Source of the DNA: Siniperca chuatsi
Taxonomy: Eukaryota > Chordata > Actinopteri > Centrarchiformes > Sinipercidae
Direction of reading: 5' to 3'
Assembly (NCBI RefSeq): GCF_020085105.1
Contig: NC_058055.1
Span: forward strand, 21,743,822 to 21,807,821
Length of the DNA: 64,000 nt
The notes below the pieces were generated by a model. The model saw only the letters and a list, made by a program, of their open reading frames with translations. It did no database searches and was not told where the DNA came from. The position numbers and the translations under genes were made by a program. Positions 28,801-37,850 of this stretch are shown here, in pieces. The first letter of the stretch is position 1; every line of letters starts with the position of its first letter.

Positions 28801-30164
28801 ATCACTAAATGTATGACTGAAAACAAAAGTTCCCTGACGTCTTTGTCTTGATTGCAGCTGAACGTTGAGGATCCTTGCATCATCTGTCACGATGACATGA
28901 ATCCAGACGACGTGTGCGTGCTGGAGTGCAGACACGGCTTCCATAATGACGTGAGCAAAGATACTGATGTTTGTTCAAACAGTCAGAGCACGGCGCTTTC
29001 AAAATTGCTTCATGTACCTTATTTAAGATTACCTGTTTGATTGCTACACTCCATTGTTTGTGTTGTAGCTTTGGTGCTGGCAGGCTTAAAAATGTGTTTT
29101 ACAAGTTAACAAATACCTAACCAAAAGGGTTTTTTGGTTAGGTATTTATTTATTTAGGCCAATTGGGAGTTCTAATATAAATCTCACTTGACTCCAGTTA
29201 AGATTAATGAAGTCGGGCGTGTGCAAGCTCCAGTGATTTTAAAAGCAGGCCTGGTTTTCTCAGTGCAACAATTAAAGGTCATTCAAAAGCTTTTATAAAT
29301 TTAATATATATTTAAACAGCATTAGTATTAATTATTTCTATCAGCTGACAGGCACAGGGTATCAGTAGGTCTTGAAAAGCATTGAATTCAACTGCCTCAA
29401 GAAGATTGTTCTTAGATGGTATTAACAAGTCTTAAATTTAATTTTAAAGTCATATTTTCGCTTGCCTGCCGGAGACAGGCAGCAGCACCGTCACTGCTAG
29501 CTACAGTTACTAGGAAGCTCCTTGTCTCTTAATGTGCAAAAACTAAATTTGATAAACAGATTTAAATTAATTTCTGCCACTTAATCTGGATCAATTGTAT
29601 TACTAGGAATTACTGCTATATACACCTGGGAAGTACTGACACATGCAATATAAATGAGGGCCTTCTTGTCCCTACTGGTTTTTCAGCATTTTTGGCCGGT
29701 ATGACCATGAAAATACATTCTGTGGTCTTAAAGTCCTAAATTTTATTTGGAGAACAGTAATGTTGCGTTGTGTGTATCCTTGAGATCTAACTAATGTGTT
29801 GAATGCATTTCCTTCCTCCAAAAAATTTCAAATCATACATTGTTTATATCCATGTTTTCTACCTAAAAGTCTTCTTCACCGCCTCTGTTGGCGCATTGTT
29901 ATGCTGCTTTGCATCTTACGGCCGCCAACTGTCGAATCAAATCAGTCTAGTTTCTATCAAAAGGGGGTAGAATAAATTCAACTGGATTAGATTTGATGTG
30001 TGGATTGACTGCTGCTGGTTTTAATGTGCAGCCTTTGTCCTGTTTGTGTTCAGTGTATAAGGTTGTGGCTAAGGGGGCAGAGCACCTGTCCCACCTGCAG
30101 AGATCACGCATTGCTACCTGAAGATTTCCCCATGCTGCCTGGCAGGAGACGCCAAGCCCCGTGA
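858..30164 (+). CDS. ttc3: TTC3-type E3 ubiquitin-protein ligase (TPR + coiled coil + RING-H2), 5'-partial
   Basis: Seen: 41 exons with GT-AG borders join without a frame break into 1,674 codons plus a TGA at 30162-30164. The order is TPR repeats (codons ~92-223), a TPR-like helical region (~390-495), a Cys/His-rich segment (~536-625), a lysine-rich linker, a long middle region, a coiled coil (~1190-1461), a Pro/Ser/Ala-rich segment and a C-terminal RING-H2 (~1614-1653). Known: human TTC3 is ~2,025 residues, sits in the Down syndrome critical region, and is reported to ubiquitinate phosphorylated AKT. The first exon seen has phase 0 but no credible start, so roughly the first 100-150 residues are upstream of the window. 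Convergent vps26c next door matches the human neighbourhood and supports TTC3 over its relative DZIP3. Exon numbers here are relative to this window. An AATAAA at 30221-30226 fits the 3' end. Confidence 0.95.
2905..3285 (+). mobile_element. LINE 3' fragment, L2-like C-terminal reverse-transcriptase tail
   Basis: A 72-codon open stretch (2913-3131) contains VRAPRLWNNLPEEIRLSESV and SFKSLLKTHFYRKAY, the typical tail of fish L2-type non-LTR retrotransposon proteins. It is followed by a GTGCTCTATAAAG-like 3' end and an ATT-rich tail (3255-3285). A 5'-truncated, dead copy in a ttc3 intron. Confidence 0.8.
4535..4900 (+). repeat. Fish dispersed repeat (GTTAGCATGCTAACA block) in ttc3 intron 6
   Basis: AAACTGTTGGATGGATGACT, then ATGTTAGCATGCTAACAC and GCCGCTAGCATGTCTGTAGA, a pattern common in fish genomes. 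28758-28810 is a partial copy. Unclassified. Confidence 0.5.
5240..5530 (-). repeat. Probable dispersed repeat (ACTCCCGATT / TCCCGTGACCC) in ttc3 intron 6
   Basis: Repeated CTCCCG/TCCCGT motifs (CCCTTCCCGCCCGCTCCCAT, GGAATCCCGTGACCCACAGG) occur in a distinct C-rich block within an A/T-rich intron. Family not identified. Confidence 0.35.
8372..8395 (+). repeat. T24 homopolymer in ttc3 intron 10
   Basis: Uninterrupted T run; another long T run (13-16) is at 2360-2374. Confidence 0.9.
8660..9065 (+). mobile_element. Possible LTR-like or composite repeat fragment
   Basis: Contains the duplicated GACTCTGGGTTTTACTTTCG block and a GAATAAACCAGCC stretch followed by a T-rich tail, resembling the polyadenylation and end region of an LTR. 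No internal coding region, primer-binding site or paired LTR is visible. Confidence 0.25.
8781..8920 (+). repeat. Left arm of a ~140-bp inverted repeat in ttc3
   Basis: This segment is the reverse complement of 10993-11130, with one 2-bp indel and one substitution visible by eye. It is flanked on both sides by a ~50-bp direct repeat (about 8728-8780 and 8930-8980, GACTCTGGGTTTTACTTTCG and neighbours). Confidence 0.93.
10280..12607 (+). other. ttc3: ttc3 exons 13-16: second helical, TPR-like region
   Basis: Coding exons 10280-10471, 11243-11323, 12285-12394 and 12481-12607. They encode paired helices: VQDAHTALADLRSRNAEQAF, then LDVLLLLYGRASALTDIG, ELGEAQKLLAKIKTF, and FYAIGRVYVRENRFAVALEQ. 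The GRVY...RFxxAL..F pattern is a clear TPR unit and matches the human GIGKVYLKKNRFLEAL segment. Confidence 0.9.
10993..11130 (-). repeat. Right arm of the ~140-bp inverted repeat in ttc3
   Basis: Reverse-complement partner of 8781-8920. It lies in the intron between ttc3 exons 13 and 14, ending 112 bp before the acceptor exon at 11243. Confidence 0.93.
13173..15517 (+). other. ttc3: ttc3 exons 17-21: Cys/His-rich segment and basic linker
   Basis: Coding exons 13173-13295, 13404-13505, 13609-13701, 13803-13867 and 15381-15517. The first three encode a block dense in Cys and His: CRLEKCHGH, then GFIQICCCQSCIIEYHITCW, then CLTPDCVGQICS. This pattern could bind zinc and is strongly conserved with human TTC3. 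The last two exons turn into a lysine-rich tail (LKKLKSKEEHRLKRKQHKK) like the human basic linker. Confidence 0.9.
15636..15940 (-). mobile_element. Inverted LINE-type 3' end in ttc3 intron 21
   Basis: Starts with AATAATAATATAAAACTTTA and TAGAGCACTT, the complement of an L2-like LINE end, then continues with GGGAGCCAACGTAAAGCGGC-type sequence that recurs in fish LINE copies. 1010-1260 and 28540-28640 look like weaker relatives. Confidence 0.5.
17661..18480 (+). mobile_element. GCTTAGCTTAGCATAAAGA family element split by another repeat (ttc3 intron 24)
   Basis: The left part (17661-17811) runs from TTTGACATTTTGGGAAATAC to GCTTAGCATAAAGAATGG. The usual continuation (CCTACCAGCACCTTTACAGC, TCACTAATTAACATGTTATA) resumes only at about 18336. 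The intervening ~520 bp is a copy of a different family. Confidence 0.65.
17812..18335 (+). repeat. Dispersed repeat D, copy 1 (inserted in another element)
   Basis: Shares GGTCTTGAAAAG, TTAGGAAGCTC-TTGTCTC and AGAAGTACTGACA with 29358-29765 in the same orientation, and with 48690-49020 and 53690-54230 in the opposite one. Unclassified. Confidence 0.6.
19455..19600 (+). repeat. Dispersed repeat shared with 56755-56840
   Basis: CTCCCCTCCACTCAAAAAAT and TTGAGCTTCACTGTGCAGAA recur, inverted, as TTTTGAGTGGAGGGGGACTT and GCACAGTGAAGGTCAAACAT near 56760-56840. Element limits are unclear. Confidence 0.5.
20922..24844 (+). other. ttc3: ttc3 exons 29-36: coiled-coil region
   Basis: Coding exons 20922-20990, 21972-22121, 22220-22359, 22557-22625, 22713-22809, 23711-23814, 23902-23986 and 24743-24844. 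The translation is a run of Lys/Glu/Gln-rich heptads (for example LEQQIKKMADDYDEVNLRHK, then LVLFQQKLEEEVKKDQKEKK) of about 270 residues. This fits the coiled coil before the RING in TTC3, probably used for self-association or partner contact (inference). Confidence 0.92.
26178..28212 (+). other. ttc3: ttc3 exons 37-39: proline/alanine-rich segment and helical pre-RING domain
   Basis: Coding exons 26178-26377, 26890-27004 and 28090-28212. The first begins with low-complexity Ser/Pro/Ala/Gln sequence and then enters FDKAMERLATMFPDYTR, followed by PELMRFVHELRSS and ALQDMVGGVTQLILDHQ. This small helical unit aligns with human FNSIIEHLSVVFPCYNS and its continuation. Confidence 0.88.
28858..30164 (+). 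other. ttc3: ttc3 exons 40-41: RING-H2 finger and C-terminus
   Basis: Coding exons 28858-28950 and 30054-30164. The domain reads CIIC...LECRHGFH-NDC...STCPTC, giving the C-x2-C, C-x-H-x2-H-x2-C, C-x2-C pattern of a RING-H2 with all eight zinc ligands present. RING-H2 domains recruit an E2 ubiquitin-conjugating enzyme, so the protein should be catalytically competent as an E3. The stop is 19 codons after the last ligand. The intron splits the RING just before its sixth ligand. Confidence 0.96.
29358..29765 (+). repeat. Dispersed repeat D, copy 2
   Basis: In the last ttc3 intron, same orientation as 17812-18335. Contains CTTGCCTGCCGGAGACAGGC and CTAGGAAGCTCCTTGTCTCT. Confidence 0.6.
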
Positions 30165-30220
30165 TGCCCCCCCACTACCCACATGCCTGCTTTTATCTTT
30201 TATTTTTAACCACTTATTTT

Positions 30221-30226
30221 AATAAA
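30221..30226 (+). promoter_or_regulatory. ttc3: ttc3 polyadenylation signal (AATAAA)
   Basis: Canonical AATAAA 57 bp after the ttc3 stop codon, in a T-rich context, with T runs starting about 30 bp downstream (30257-30265). It gives a very short 3' UTR. A second AATAAA lies near 30456. Confidence 0.65.
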
Positions 30227-30929
30227 ATCGAAAAAAGCATAGCCTTGAGGGTTGTTTTTTTTTGTATTATTAAAATGTTAAGACATGCACAAAAACGTCT
30301 TGTGTTTGAATTTGTCTCTGTTGGATGTTAAACTCGTCAAACGTTTCATAAACATTAGTAAATGATGAATGACATGTCTTCACTGAAATTCACAAGTTGT
30401 ACCACGCGTAGACAAAGCAACTGCTAGGTCACATGTACTCTTTGCCATGACGACAATAAAATGGAGGGTAAATATAGAGTGGGGGGAGCTTGAGTCATGA
30501 TTTCTCAAATTGCCTGAATAGAAGTACTATGAAGCATAACATAAGGACATTAACAGTTTGATATGTACTTTTAAAACAAACTTTGGATAATGACATTGTG
30601 GCAGTGCGTTTTGTCTTTCTTCATAGACTAACAGTGCCACAATTTCTTAAATGACCATCCAAAAATGTGACATTTACTAAATTGAAATTTTTTTTTAATC
30701 AAAGCAATAATCTTTTGAAACACTTTGGGTCATATTCATCTATTTGAAAGAAAATCAGGTTTACTTTAAGTTAAATAATCCATTTCCTATTAGTGAAGCC
30801 ACTCTAAGTTAGCATTATTTCTTTTTCTGGCTTTAGAGGAACTGTTCATGGTTTCAAAATCACCGTCCTGTCATCAAAGCCAGGAGGCCGGCAGTGAACT
30901 TATCTCAGTGCTGATGTGACTTTCCAGGT
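30227..30929. other. Convergent intergenic spacer between ttc3 and vps26c
   Basis: About 700 bp between the two 3' ends, holding the presumed vps26c 3' UTR. No open frame with recognisable similarity and no structured RNA was seen. Confidence 0.6.
30694..30699 (-). promoter_or_regulatory. vps26c: Possible vps26c polyadenylation signal (ATTAAA)
   Basis: On the minus strand ATTAAA lies about 230 bp after the vps26c stop and runs into an A-rich stretch. ATTAAA is the second most common vertebrate signal. No other canonical signal was noticed before the ttc3 end. Confidence 0.35.
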
Positions 30930-33900
30930 TCAGACTCTGCACAGCTTCAGAGGGAAGTTCTCTGTGATCAGATGGTCATCATGAAGCACGATGACAATGT
31001 TGACTTCAAACTCTGAAAAGGACGAAAACAAACATAATCGTCGCATCACGGAAACAGTAATAGCGCTTAATATACATTTAGGGAAATGTTTACTCGTCTT
31101 GACCAATGTTTAAGTGAGGCTTGCACACACACACTGACTGGTCAATCAACTTATATATAGATATTATAATTTTGGTTGTGATGATCTGAAGGAATGGAAG
31201 AAGAAAAGTATTGCAAAGTAGTCCTCAAGGACATTCTCGCCGTGACTTCTAGGGGGTTCCGTAACATACAGAGGTGCTGCCTGCTAGATGGATTTTTTTA
31301 ATACGTTGGACAGAGCCAGGCTAGCTGTTTCCAGTCTTTGTGCTAAGCTAACCGACTGCTGGATGTAACTTAACGGCAAGAAAGCAAATAGGAGTATTTT
31401 CCAAGTAGTTCCACACATTTCTTGTTGGTTTGTGTTAACATTTGCTTAAAAACTAGTGTCCAGCCTTTTTTTTTTTATAAAAAAAGAATGAATATATTTG
31501 TATGAAGACACTACTGCAGAGTACTTAAAGCAGACTGGAAGGCTTTACTGACCGACTTTGAAGTTGGTGGTCTCCAGTGTGGGGCAGGTGAACAGCCTGG
31601 GGAAGACCATGTAGATGGGAATAGGGAGGCTGTGGCAGACGTCACCTTCAGCTATCTGGATGTTCTGGATCTCCGTGGCATCTCTGGCGTAGCCTTCAGC
31701 ACAACCTGAACACAGTCGACTTTTAGAAAACCAGAAAGTTTCATCCAATCATCTCACAGCGCAAACTTACCACAGGTCTCTACTCGCACAAGCTGCAGTT
31801 CAATACTCTTTATGGGAACGTCTGAGTTCTCCACCACCACCTCTCCAGTCAACGGCTGGCTGATCACACAGTTGGTGGCATCTAAATGGCCTCTGATTAG
31901 GAACTTTGGCAGTGAACTCCTCTGAAGACAGAAAGCGAGTTTTGTCCTCTCAGTGCAGCTTTAAGTAAAACAAAATTAAGCAATAGGATGAAGTTATGAT
32001 GTTTCCTCACCTCGCGGATGTTCTGCAGGGTGTCCGGAGTGATGGTGAAGTTGACTGGAGTCGGCACAACTTTAGCTTTCTGTGGCTGAAAATCAAACAG
32101 CAACAGATTCCACACAGTTCAACATCTCATCTGAGTTTACGCGCACCAGAAAATTTCACCTTCACACACAAAACCAAGTGTAGACTACAAGACTGTCAAA
32201 ATCTCAGTGTTGCAGAGACATTTTTGTTCCAGACTGTTGACGTGAGGGTGCACAAACTACACAAGCGATCTCAGGCGAGGTTTATGGTTACAAGATTATT
32301 CCAAGATGGTATACGCTTTAAAATCTGTTTATCTTATGGCTTTTTCTTAACTGATGATGTAATTGTTTAAATTATTTTATCTCGTTGTATATTTTGGATT
32401 TTAATTACTTGTATTATTTGTTTTTACTGTAAAGCACTTTGTAACTGTGTATTGAAAGAAGCTATATAAATAGTTATTAATTTTATCATTATCATTAAAT
32501 GTTCATGATATTCGACAAAATCACGCAACACAACACATGGTGTTTGTATCAAACAATAGAGCAGGTGTAAAAAGAGCACAGATGGGATTTACACGAAGCC
32601 ACAACCTTTAATCTACAGAAATCTAGAGAGAAAGTGGTGGAAGAGTAAAAGTACGTAAGTATAATCAGGAAAATGTACTTCAAGTATTAAAAGTAAAATT
32701 CCTCAATGCATCAAAATGTCCCCTGTGACGGTTATATATTATATCATTACATTATTATTATTACTCATGCATTAATGAAAAAGCAGGATTTTACTGTTGT
32801 AGCTGCTCGAGTTCGAGCTGATTTTTAACTATTTTGTATCGGACTGCCACTATAAATTATTATTGTCTTTATGGATTAATCTGCTGATTATTTTCACAGT
32901 TAATCGATTGTTTGGTTTGTAAAAATCCTGAAAATAGTGAGAAATTCCGTCACAATGACCCAGAGCCCAAAGTGACACGTTCACAATGCTTGGTTAGTTG
33001 GTTTGTCCAACCAATACTACAAAATTATTAAAAATACATTAAAACTATTAAAATAATTAAAAGGGAAAAGCAACAAATCTTCACATTTGTGAAGCTGGAA
33101 CTATGAAATGTTTTTGCTTAAAAAATAAACGATAAATAACAGCCAATTAATTTTCTGTCTATCGACTAATCGTTTCAGCTGTACTTTCACGTGTTGTTGT
33201 TAATTTGTAAAGTAACTTAAGTTATCAGATTAATGTAGTGGAGTAAAAAGTACAACATTTCCATTTGAATTATAGTAGAGTAGAAGTATAAAGTAGCATA
33301 AGAAGAAAATACTCAAGTACAGTACTTCAGTAAATGTACTTAGTTACATTCCACCACTGCTAGAGAGCAACATAGTTAACTAAAAATGAATAAAAAAATA
33401 AAAAATTCTTAGAAATACATTTTTGAAAGCTAATAATAAATGTCCTCAGTCTGACTGTGTCCCTGCATTAAAACCCTGTGATAGTCTGGTTCAAACAACA
33501 GCCGTCTCACAGATTTAAACGTCTTATTTACGTTATCACTGCAGTTTATCTAAATCAAATCTGTTTCACTCACCTGACAGTGCACAATGAACTCGCAGTT
33601 CCTGCTCAGGTCTTTGGCCAGCAGGGGGCGCTTCATGTCACAGCGGAGGGTGTACTGAGGAGAAGACGAACAGGGCGCTTTACTGACAGAAAAACTGCAT
33701 TGTACCACAACTATTTGAATTAGATTTCTACATGGAAGTTCATTCTTGTCGTTTGAAAACAGTATGTGTAACATACGAATTATTATTATTGATTATTTTT
33801 GTTATTCAGTTTGATCAAAAACAATTAAATTTAATTACATAAAAATTCAGAGTATGGAATTTGTTTATCTTGCCTTGAGTTTTTAGGAGAGGCCTTTGCA

Positions 33901-36900
33901 TAAGCTTTTAGCTTCCTACCTCTTGTTTACTTTGGATTCATTTATATCTGAGTATATGTAGGCAAAAGTGTGTTTTGTCTCTTTGTGTACGTGTCATATC
34001 TTTTATAATGATTGTATTTTTTAAAATGTGCAAACAAATAAATAAATAAAATAAATGAATGTGAAGTTCAAATTGGTAAAAATTAAGGACGCCTAACCTC
34101 TTTGGTGCGGTTGATTTGTTGTGTGAAAGCAAAACGGACCAACAAACCAGGACTGTGTGAGATTATGTGTGTGATTTCAGCAAGAATTCAAAAGTTAAAC
34201 TGCTGATTTTCCCCTGATATATCAGAGGGAGTTAAACTAGAGGTGTGTTGAGCGGGTGTGTCCTACTGTCACCACACAGTAACTAGCGTCCCGAAATATT
34301 ACAGTACAAAATGTCTTTTTTTTGGTCCTTTTTCTGCCCGTTTGTCACTATATGATATACACAATCCACCAGCCAACTGGGGTCCTGCCATGTGAAGTCT
34401 GTGTGTCTGTACAGTGTCAGATTAAGGTGTCACTGCTGAGATCTTACTCCCGTGGAAGCCCATACTTTGATTTAAGTACGTGTCTAACGGCAGATTCAAA
34501 CTCTGTGTCCCTCACTCACCTGAATGTTGACGAAGACACCGTGGTAGGTCTCGTACAGCACTTTGTTGCCTTTTGTGTTCAGAGGGAACTCAAAGGGGAT
34601 CTCAGTCTTGCCTGCTGGGACTTTTCCTGCCTTGGCCACCTCGATGTTACTGCTGATCAGCTGGATGGGCTGCAACGTGAGGCAGGAAGGCCAGAAAATG
34701 ATTGGTCTGATTAACATTAGCAACAGTTTATTGACTACTATCTGTAGACATTTTAAATATCAATATCGTGTTGTCAGGTTGATCCCAGGAAACGGATACT
34801 GTTAGCAGGCTTCCTCTAAACTTTGACTAATCAGTATTTGCAGACTAAGACTGTCTCCTGCACAGCAAATGAGACAATCTTATCTTACAACTTTATGTCT
34901 GCCTTCTATAACTGACTGACATGTAGCTCTTTCATGGACTGATGACCAGCTGAAGCCAAACACCTACTAATTACAACGACTACATGATTCTTTTCCAGCT
35001 GTACAGGTTGATAAGGGCACCTGAATGCAGTTTTGTTAACCTGTTTTGTCGTATTCATTCTTAAAAGGCAAACTGAAGGCGACGGCTTCTGAAATGGGAC
35101 ACACATTTGTAACATATGCATGTAATAACTGTTGAGTATATCCATTAGAGCTGAAACAAGTAGTCAACAAATTGATTAGTTGATTGTTTAAGTCATTTAT
35201 TAAGCAAAAATATAAACATTTGCTGTTTTCAGCTTCTCAAAAGGTGAGAATTTGTTGATTTTGTTCGCCCCAATATGATTGCAAATTGAACATTTTTGGG
35301 TTTTGTTTGGAGCAATCAAGACATCTGAAGACGTCAAAAATTGAGATGGCTATTTTTAACGTTTCTTAGACAAAACGATTAATTGAGAATATAATAGGCA
35401 GATTCATTGATAATGAAAATAATTGTTAGTTGCAGACATCCACACTTCACAATCATACAGTTGACTCAATGTGTGTTGAAGCTCTTGGTTCATTTAAATT
35501 TTTTCCATAATTATAAGGATTAGGGCTGTAAATAGCAATTATTTTCATTAGAAATTAATATGCTGATAATCTTTCCAATTAATTAATTCACTGTTTAGTC
35601 TAAAGTCCATAACCTGTTCCAGGAGCCCAAGGTGAGGTCTTCAAATGTCTTGTTTTGTCCAACCAAAACCCAAAAGATATTCAGTTTACAATGGTATAAA
35701 ACAGAGAAAAATAGAAAATCATCACATTTGAGAAGCTGAAACCAGCAGATTTTTGCTTTGCTATTCTGTCTTTATGCTGATTAATCTAATTTCTCTGTTT
35801 GGATCAGTGAGGTTTGATCTAATCATTAGGAAAGCATCAATTTAGACTGCAGACCTCCTGACTGACTATTCAAATTATTCAACTCCACGTGGCTCATAGT
35901 TCACCTTGACAGAGTTGTAGAAAGCTTCAAAGACGCCGACACTCTTGGAGCTCAGCTGCAGGTTCACCAGTCCCTCCATGTTCAAAGAGATGCCGTGGTG
36001 CTGCAGCGACTCCTTACACACCAGCAAGATGACACCAGCCACCGCTTCCTGCACACAAAACAACCCTGCTGAGGTCCTGACTACTGTCTTCACTGCTATG
36101 AAGATGTCCGTGGTCGATAGTGACCATTTTAATATCTTAAACTCTGATGTTAAACCTGTTGTAGTATTAGATCACATGTACAATTAATGTGCCCGACTTT
36201 GCCCCATTTTGATCACAGCACAGCTTGCAGTTCTCCAGACAAACTACCACTGCAGCAAGCTGGGCAGCACCAGAATCTGCACCGGTGTTAAACTGAATTC
36301 TGTGACCCATAAGATTCTGTGACCTGATTAGGACACTTACTTAAAATGTATCTCACAAGTGCATCAGAGGAGAGCCCAACTTGAATAAAAGGGGAAATAC
36401 TTCCACACACTGTGTCACTTACTGCTGGTATATATATTTTTTACTTTAAGAGTTGTTTTTGTTTTGTTTTTTGGTGTTGTTCTTTTATGGGCAAAGGTGC
36501 AGTCTGAACAGATGAGTTTTCAGTCTGAGACGGAAGATGTGTACAGTTTCTGCTGTCCTGATGTCGATGGGGAGCTCGTTCCGCCATTGTGGAGCCAGGA
36601 TACCAAACCGTCGTGATTTTGTTGAGCAGTAGCTGGGCCCCCCTTGCAGCAGGGAGTAAGTAGCAAGCCGATTGGCAGTAGCAGAGCGTATTGGACGGGC
36701 TGGGGTGTATGGTCTGACCATGTCCTGGATGTAGGATGGGCCTGAGCCATTCGCAGCACGGTAGGCAAGTACCAGTGTCTTGAATCGGATTTGAGGAGCC
36801 ACCGGCAGCCAATGCAGGGAGCAGAGGAGTGGTGTAGTGTGGAAGAACTTGGGTAAGATGAAGACCAGCCGGGCTGCTGCATTCTGGATGAGCTGCAGAG

Positions 36901-37622
36901 GTCGGATGGCACATGCAGGTACAGTTGCTGTAGTCTAGGTGCCAGTTGTAATGGTACCAGTAGTAGAGGTTTTAGTACAGTAACAGTAATTATAGTAGGA
37001 ACAGTTAGTAGCAGTCCTAGCTGGAGTATTAGCACTGGTACAAGTAGTAGAAATTGTATTATTAGCAGTTACTGTTATAGAATAAGTATCATTGGATGTA
37101 GCTTTAGATGCCAATGCAAATGTTTTATCATGTTGACACTCTGTATTTTGATAACGCTGTTACCTAAAATGTTGTTAGTTATGATAGCAATAACTGGTAC
37201 CCAGGAGTATAAAGGTCTGTCTGTGCAGCACTAACACTTCACCTGTCCACATTTGGTCAACCCATCAGTGTTTTTCTTGTAGTTTATCTTCTAGCGGCAC
37301 AGAATCTCACAGGGTGACAGATTTTGGCGTAACACCCTGCTAATCAGTTGCTGGTCATGTGCGGAGAGGACAACGCCTCCTAGCTAGCTAGCTAGCTAGC
37401 TAACTAAGTAGCTAGGAGGCGTTGTCTAGTTGTCTAGTGTCTTTATAAAATACACTCTTTTACTGAAAGTTACGTTAAACACACCAAGACAGAAAGGTTA
37501 ATGTTAGCGAACTTTAAACAGGCCTTAGAAGTAGCTTGTTAGCTGACTGTGCTTAATGTACTCACCCCTTCATGGTAAACTTTGTTTGCTCTTTTCAGTC
37601 TTATATCCAAAGTGACGCTCAT
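30930..37622 (-). CDS. vps26c: VPS26C (DSCR3) arrestin-fold subunit of the retriever/Commander complex
   Basis: Known: VPS26C pairs with VPS35L and VPS29 in retriever, which works with the CCC complex and SNX17 to recycle cargo from endosomes to the plasma membrane. Seen, in transcription order: exons 37566-37622, 35905-36048, 34520-34669, 33574-33654, 32011-32085, 31771-31921, 31553-31705 and 30930-31012. They join in frame to 297 codons plus TGA, the same length as human. The start is the ATG at 37620-37622 (MSVTLDIRLKRANKVYHEG). Diagnostic blocks are NLQLSSKSVGVFEAFYNSVK, IPFEFPLNTKGNKVLYETY, the stretch GCAEGYARDATEIQNIQ, and the C-terminal ENFPLKLCRV. All expected arrestin-like strands appear present and nothing is truncated. 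It is convergent with ttc3, as in human 21q22. Introns 1, 3 and 4 are loaded with repeats. Confidence 0.97.
31265..31410 (-). mobile_element. Partial GCTTAGCTTAGC family copy in vps26c intron 7
   Basis: On the plus strand it reads GACAGAGCCAGGCTAGCTGT, GTGCTAAGCTAACCG and GCAAGAAAGCAAATAGGAGT, the complement of the family. Confidence 0.55.
32250..32510 (+). mobile_element. LINE-type 3' end in vps26c intron 4
   Basis: GTAAAGCACTTTGTAACTGT followed by AAGCTATATAAATAG and an ATT/ATC-rich tail is the standard 3' end of L2-like fish LINEs. No protein remnant is clear upstream. Confidence 0.55.
32631..33359. mobile_element. hAT-like non-autonomous foldback element with 8-bp target duplication
   Basis: Ends are AGTGGTGG... 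and ...CCACCACTG, inverted to each other, and CTAGAGAG occurs immediately outside both ends (32623-32630 and 33360-33367). An 8-bp duplication and CAGTGGTGG-type ends fit the hAT superfamily. A second repeat (32865-33190, GTTAATCGATTGTTTGG... CTAATCGTTTCAGCT) is nested within. Confidence 0.8.
35146..35790. repeat. Head-to-head pair of GCTGCAACTAA family copies in vps26c intron 2
   Basis: 35146-35440 is in minus and 35522-35790 in plus orientation, about 80 bp apart. Each carries the CAGCTTCTCAAAAGGTGAG or ACATTTGAGAAGCTGAAACC block. Confidence 0.5.
36441..36960 (-). mobile_element. LINE 3' fragment with C-terminal ORF2 tail in vps26c intron 1
   Basis: Minus-strand frames contain RFKTLVLAYRAANGSGPSYI, RPYTPARPIRSATANRL, ILAPQWRNELPIDIRTAETV and RLRLKTHLFRLHL, the well-known C-terminal motif set of fish L2-type LINEs. 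The frame continues upstream (LHWLPVAPQIRFK) before decaying. 5'-truncated and non-functional. Confidence 0.85.
37369..37426. repeat. Perfect 18-bp-stem hairpin with GCTA microsatellite loop
   Basis: GACAACGCCTCCTAGCTA at 37369-37386 is exactly complementary to TAGCTAGGAGGCGTTGTC at 37409-37426. The 22-nt loop is itself largely GCTA repeats, which can pair further. Lies in vps26c intron 1, about 140 bp from exon 1. Confidence 0.95.
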
Positions 37623-37850
37623 CTCTGACCATCACGCATGAGACAGACTTTTAAAGAACTGGTTCCTGGCTCTTTCTTGTTAATACAACAAACAAACAAA
37701 GTGGTTTTTACATCTAACAGCGACTCTCTTGGCTTGTGTTCCGCTCTGCAGCAGCAACAACACGGCTTCCGGTCCAAATCCTTCAGAATAAAAGCGGCAT
37801 CTCAGGTCTGAATCCTTCAAAGTAAAAGCGTCATTTCCACCATTCCAAAC
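37623..37850 (-). promoter_or_regulatory. vps26c: vps26c 5' flank with a short imperfect direct repeat
   Basis: The DNA just upstream of the vps26c ATG contains two copies of an ATCCTTCARARTAAAAGCG motif (plus-strand reading, about 37777-37796 and 37811-37830). No TATA box is obvious. Promoter location is inferred from the start codon only. Confidence 0.4.

Noticed and set aside
36441-37035. Three long minus-strand frames taken for a possible new gene in vps26c intron 1
   Set aside because: One frame carries the C-terminal LINE motif set; the others are shadow frames of the same fragment.
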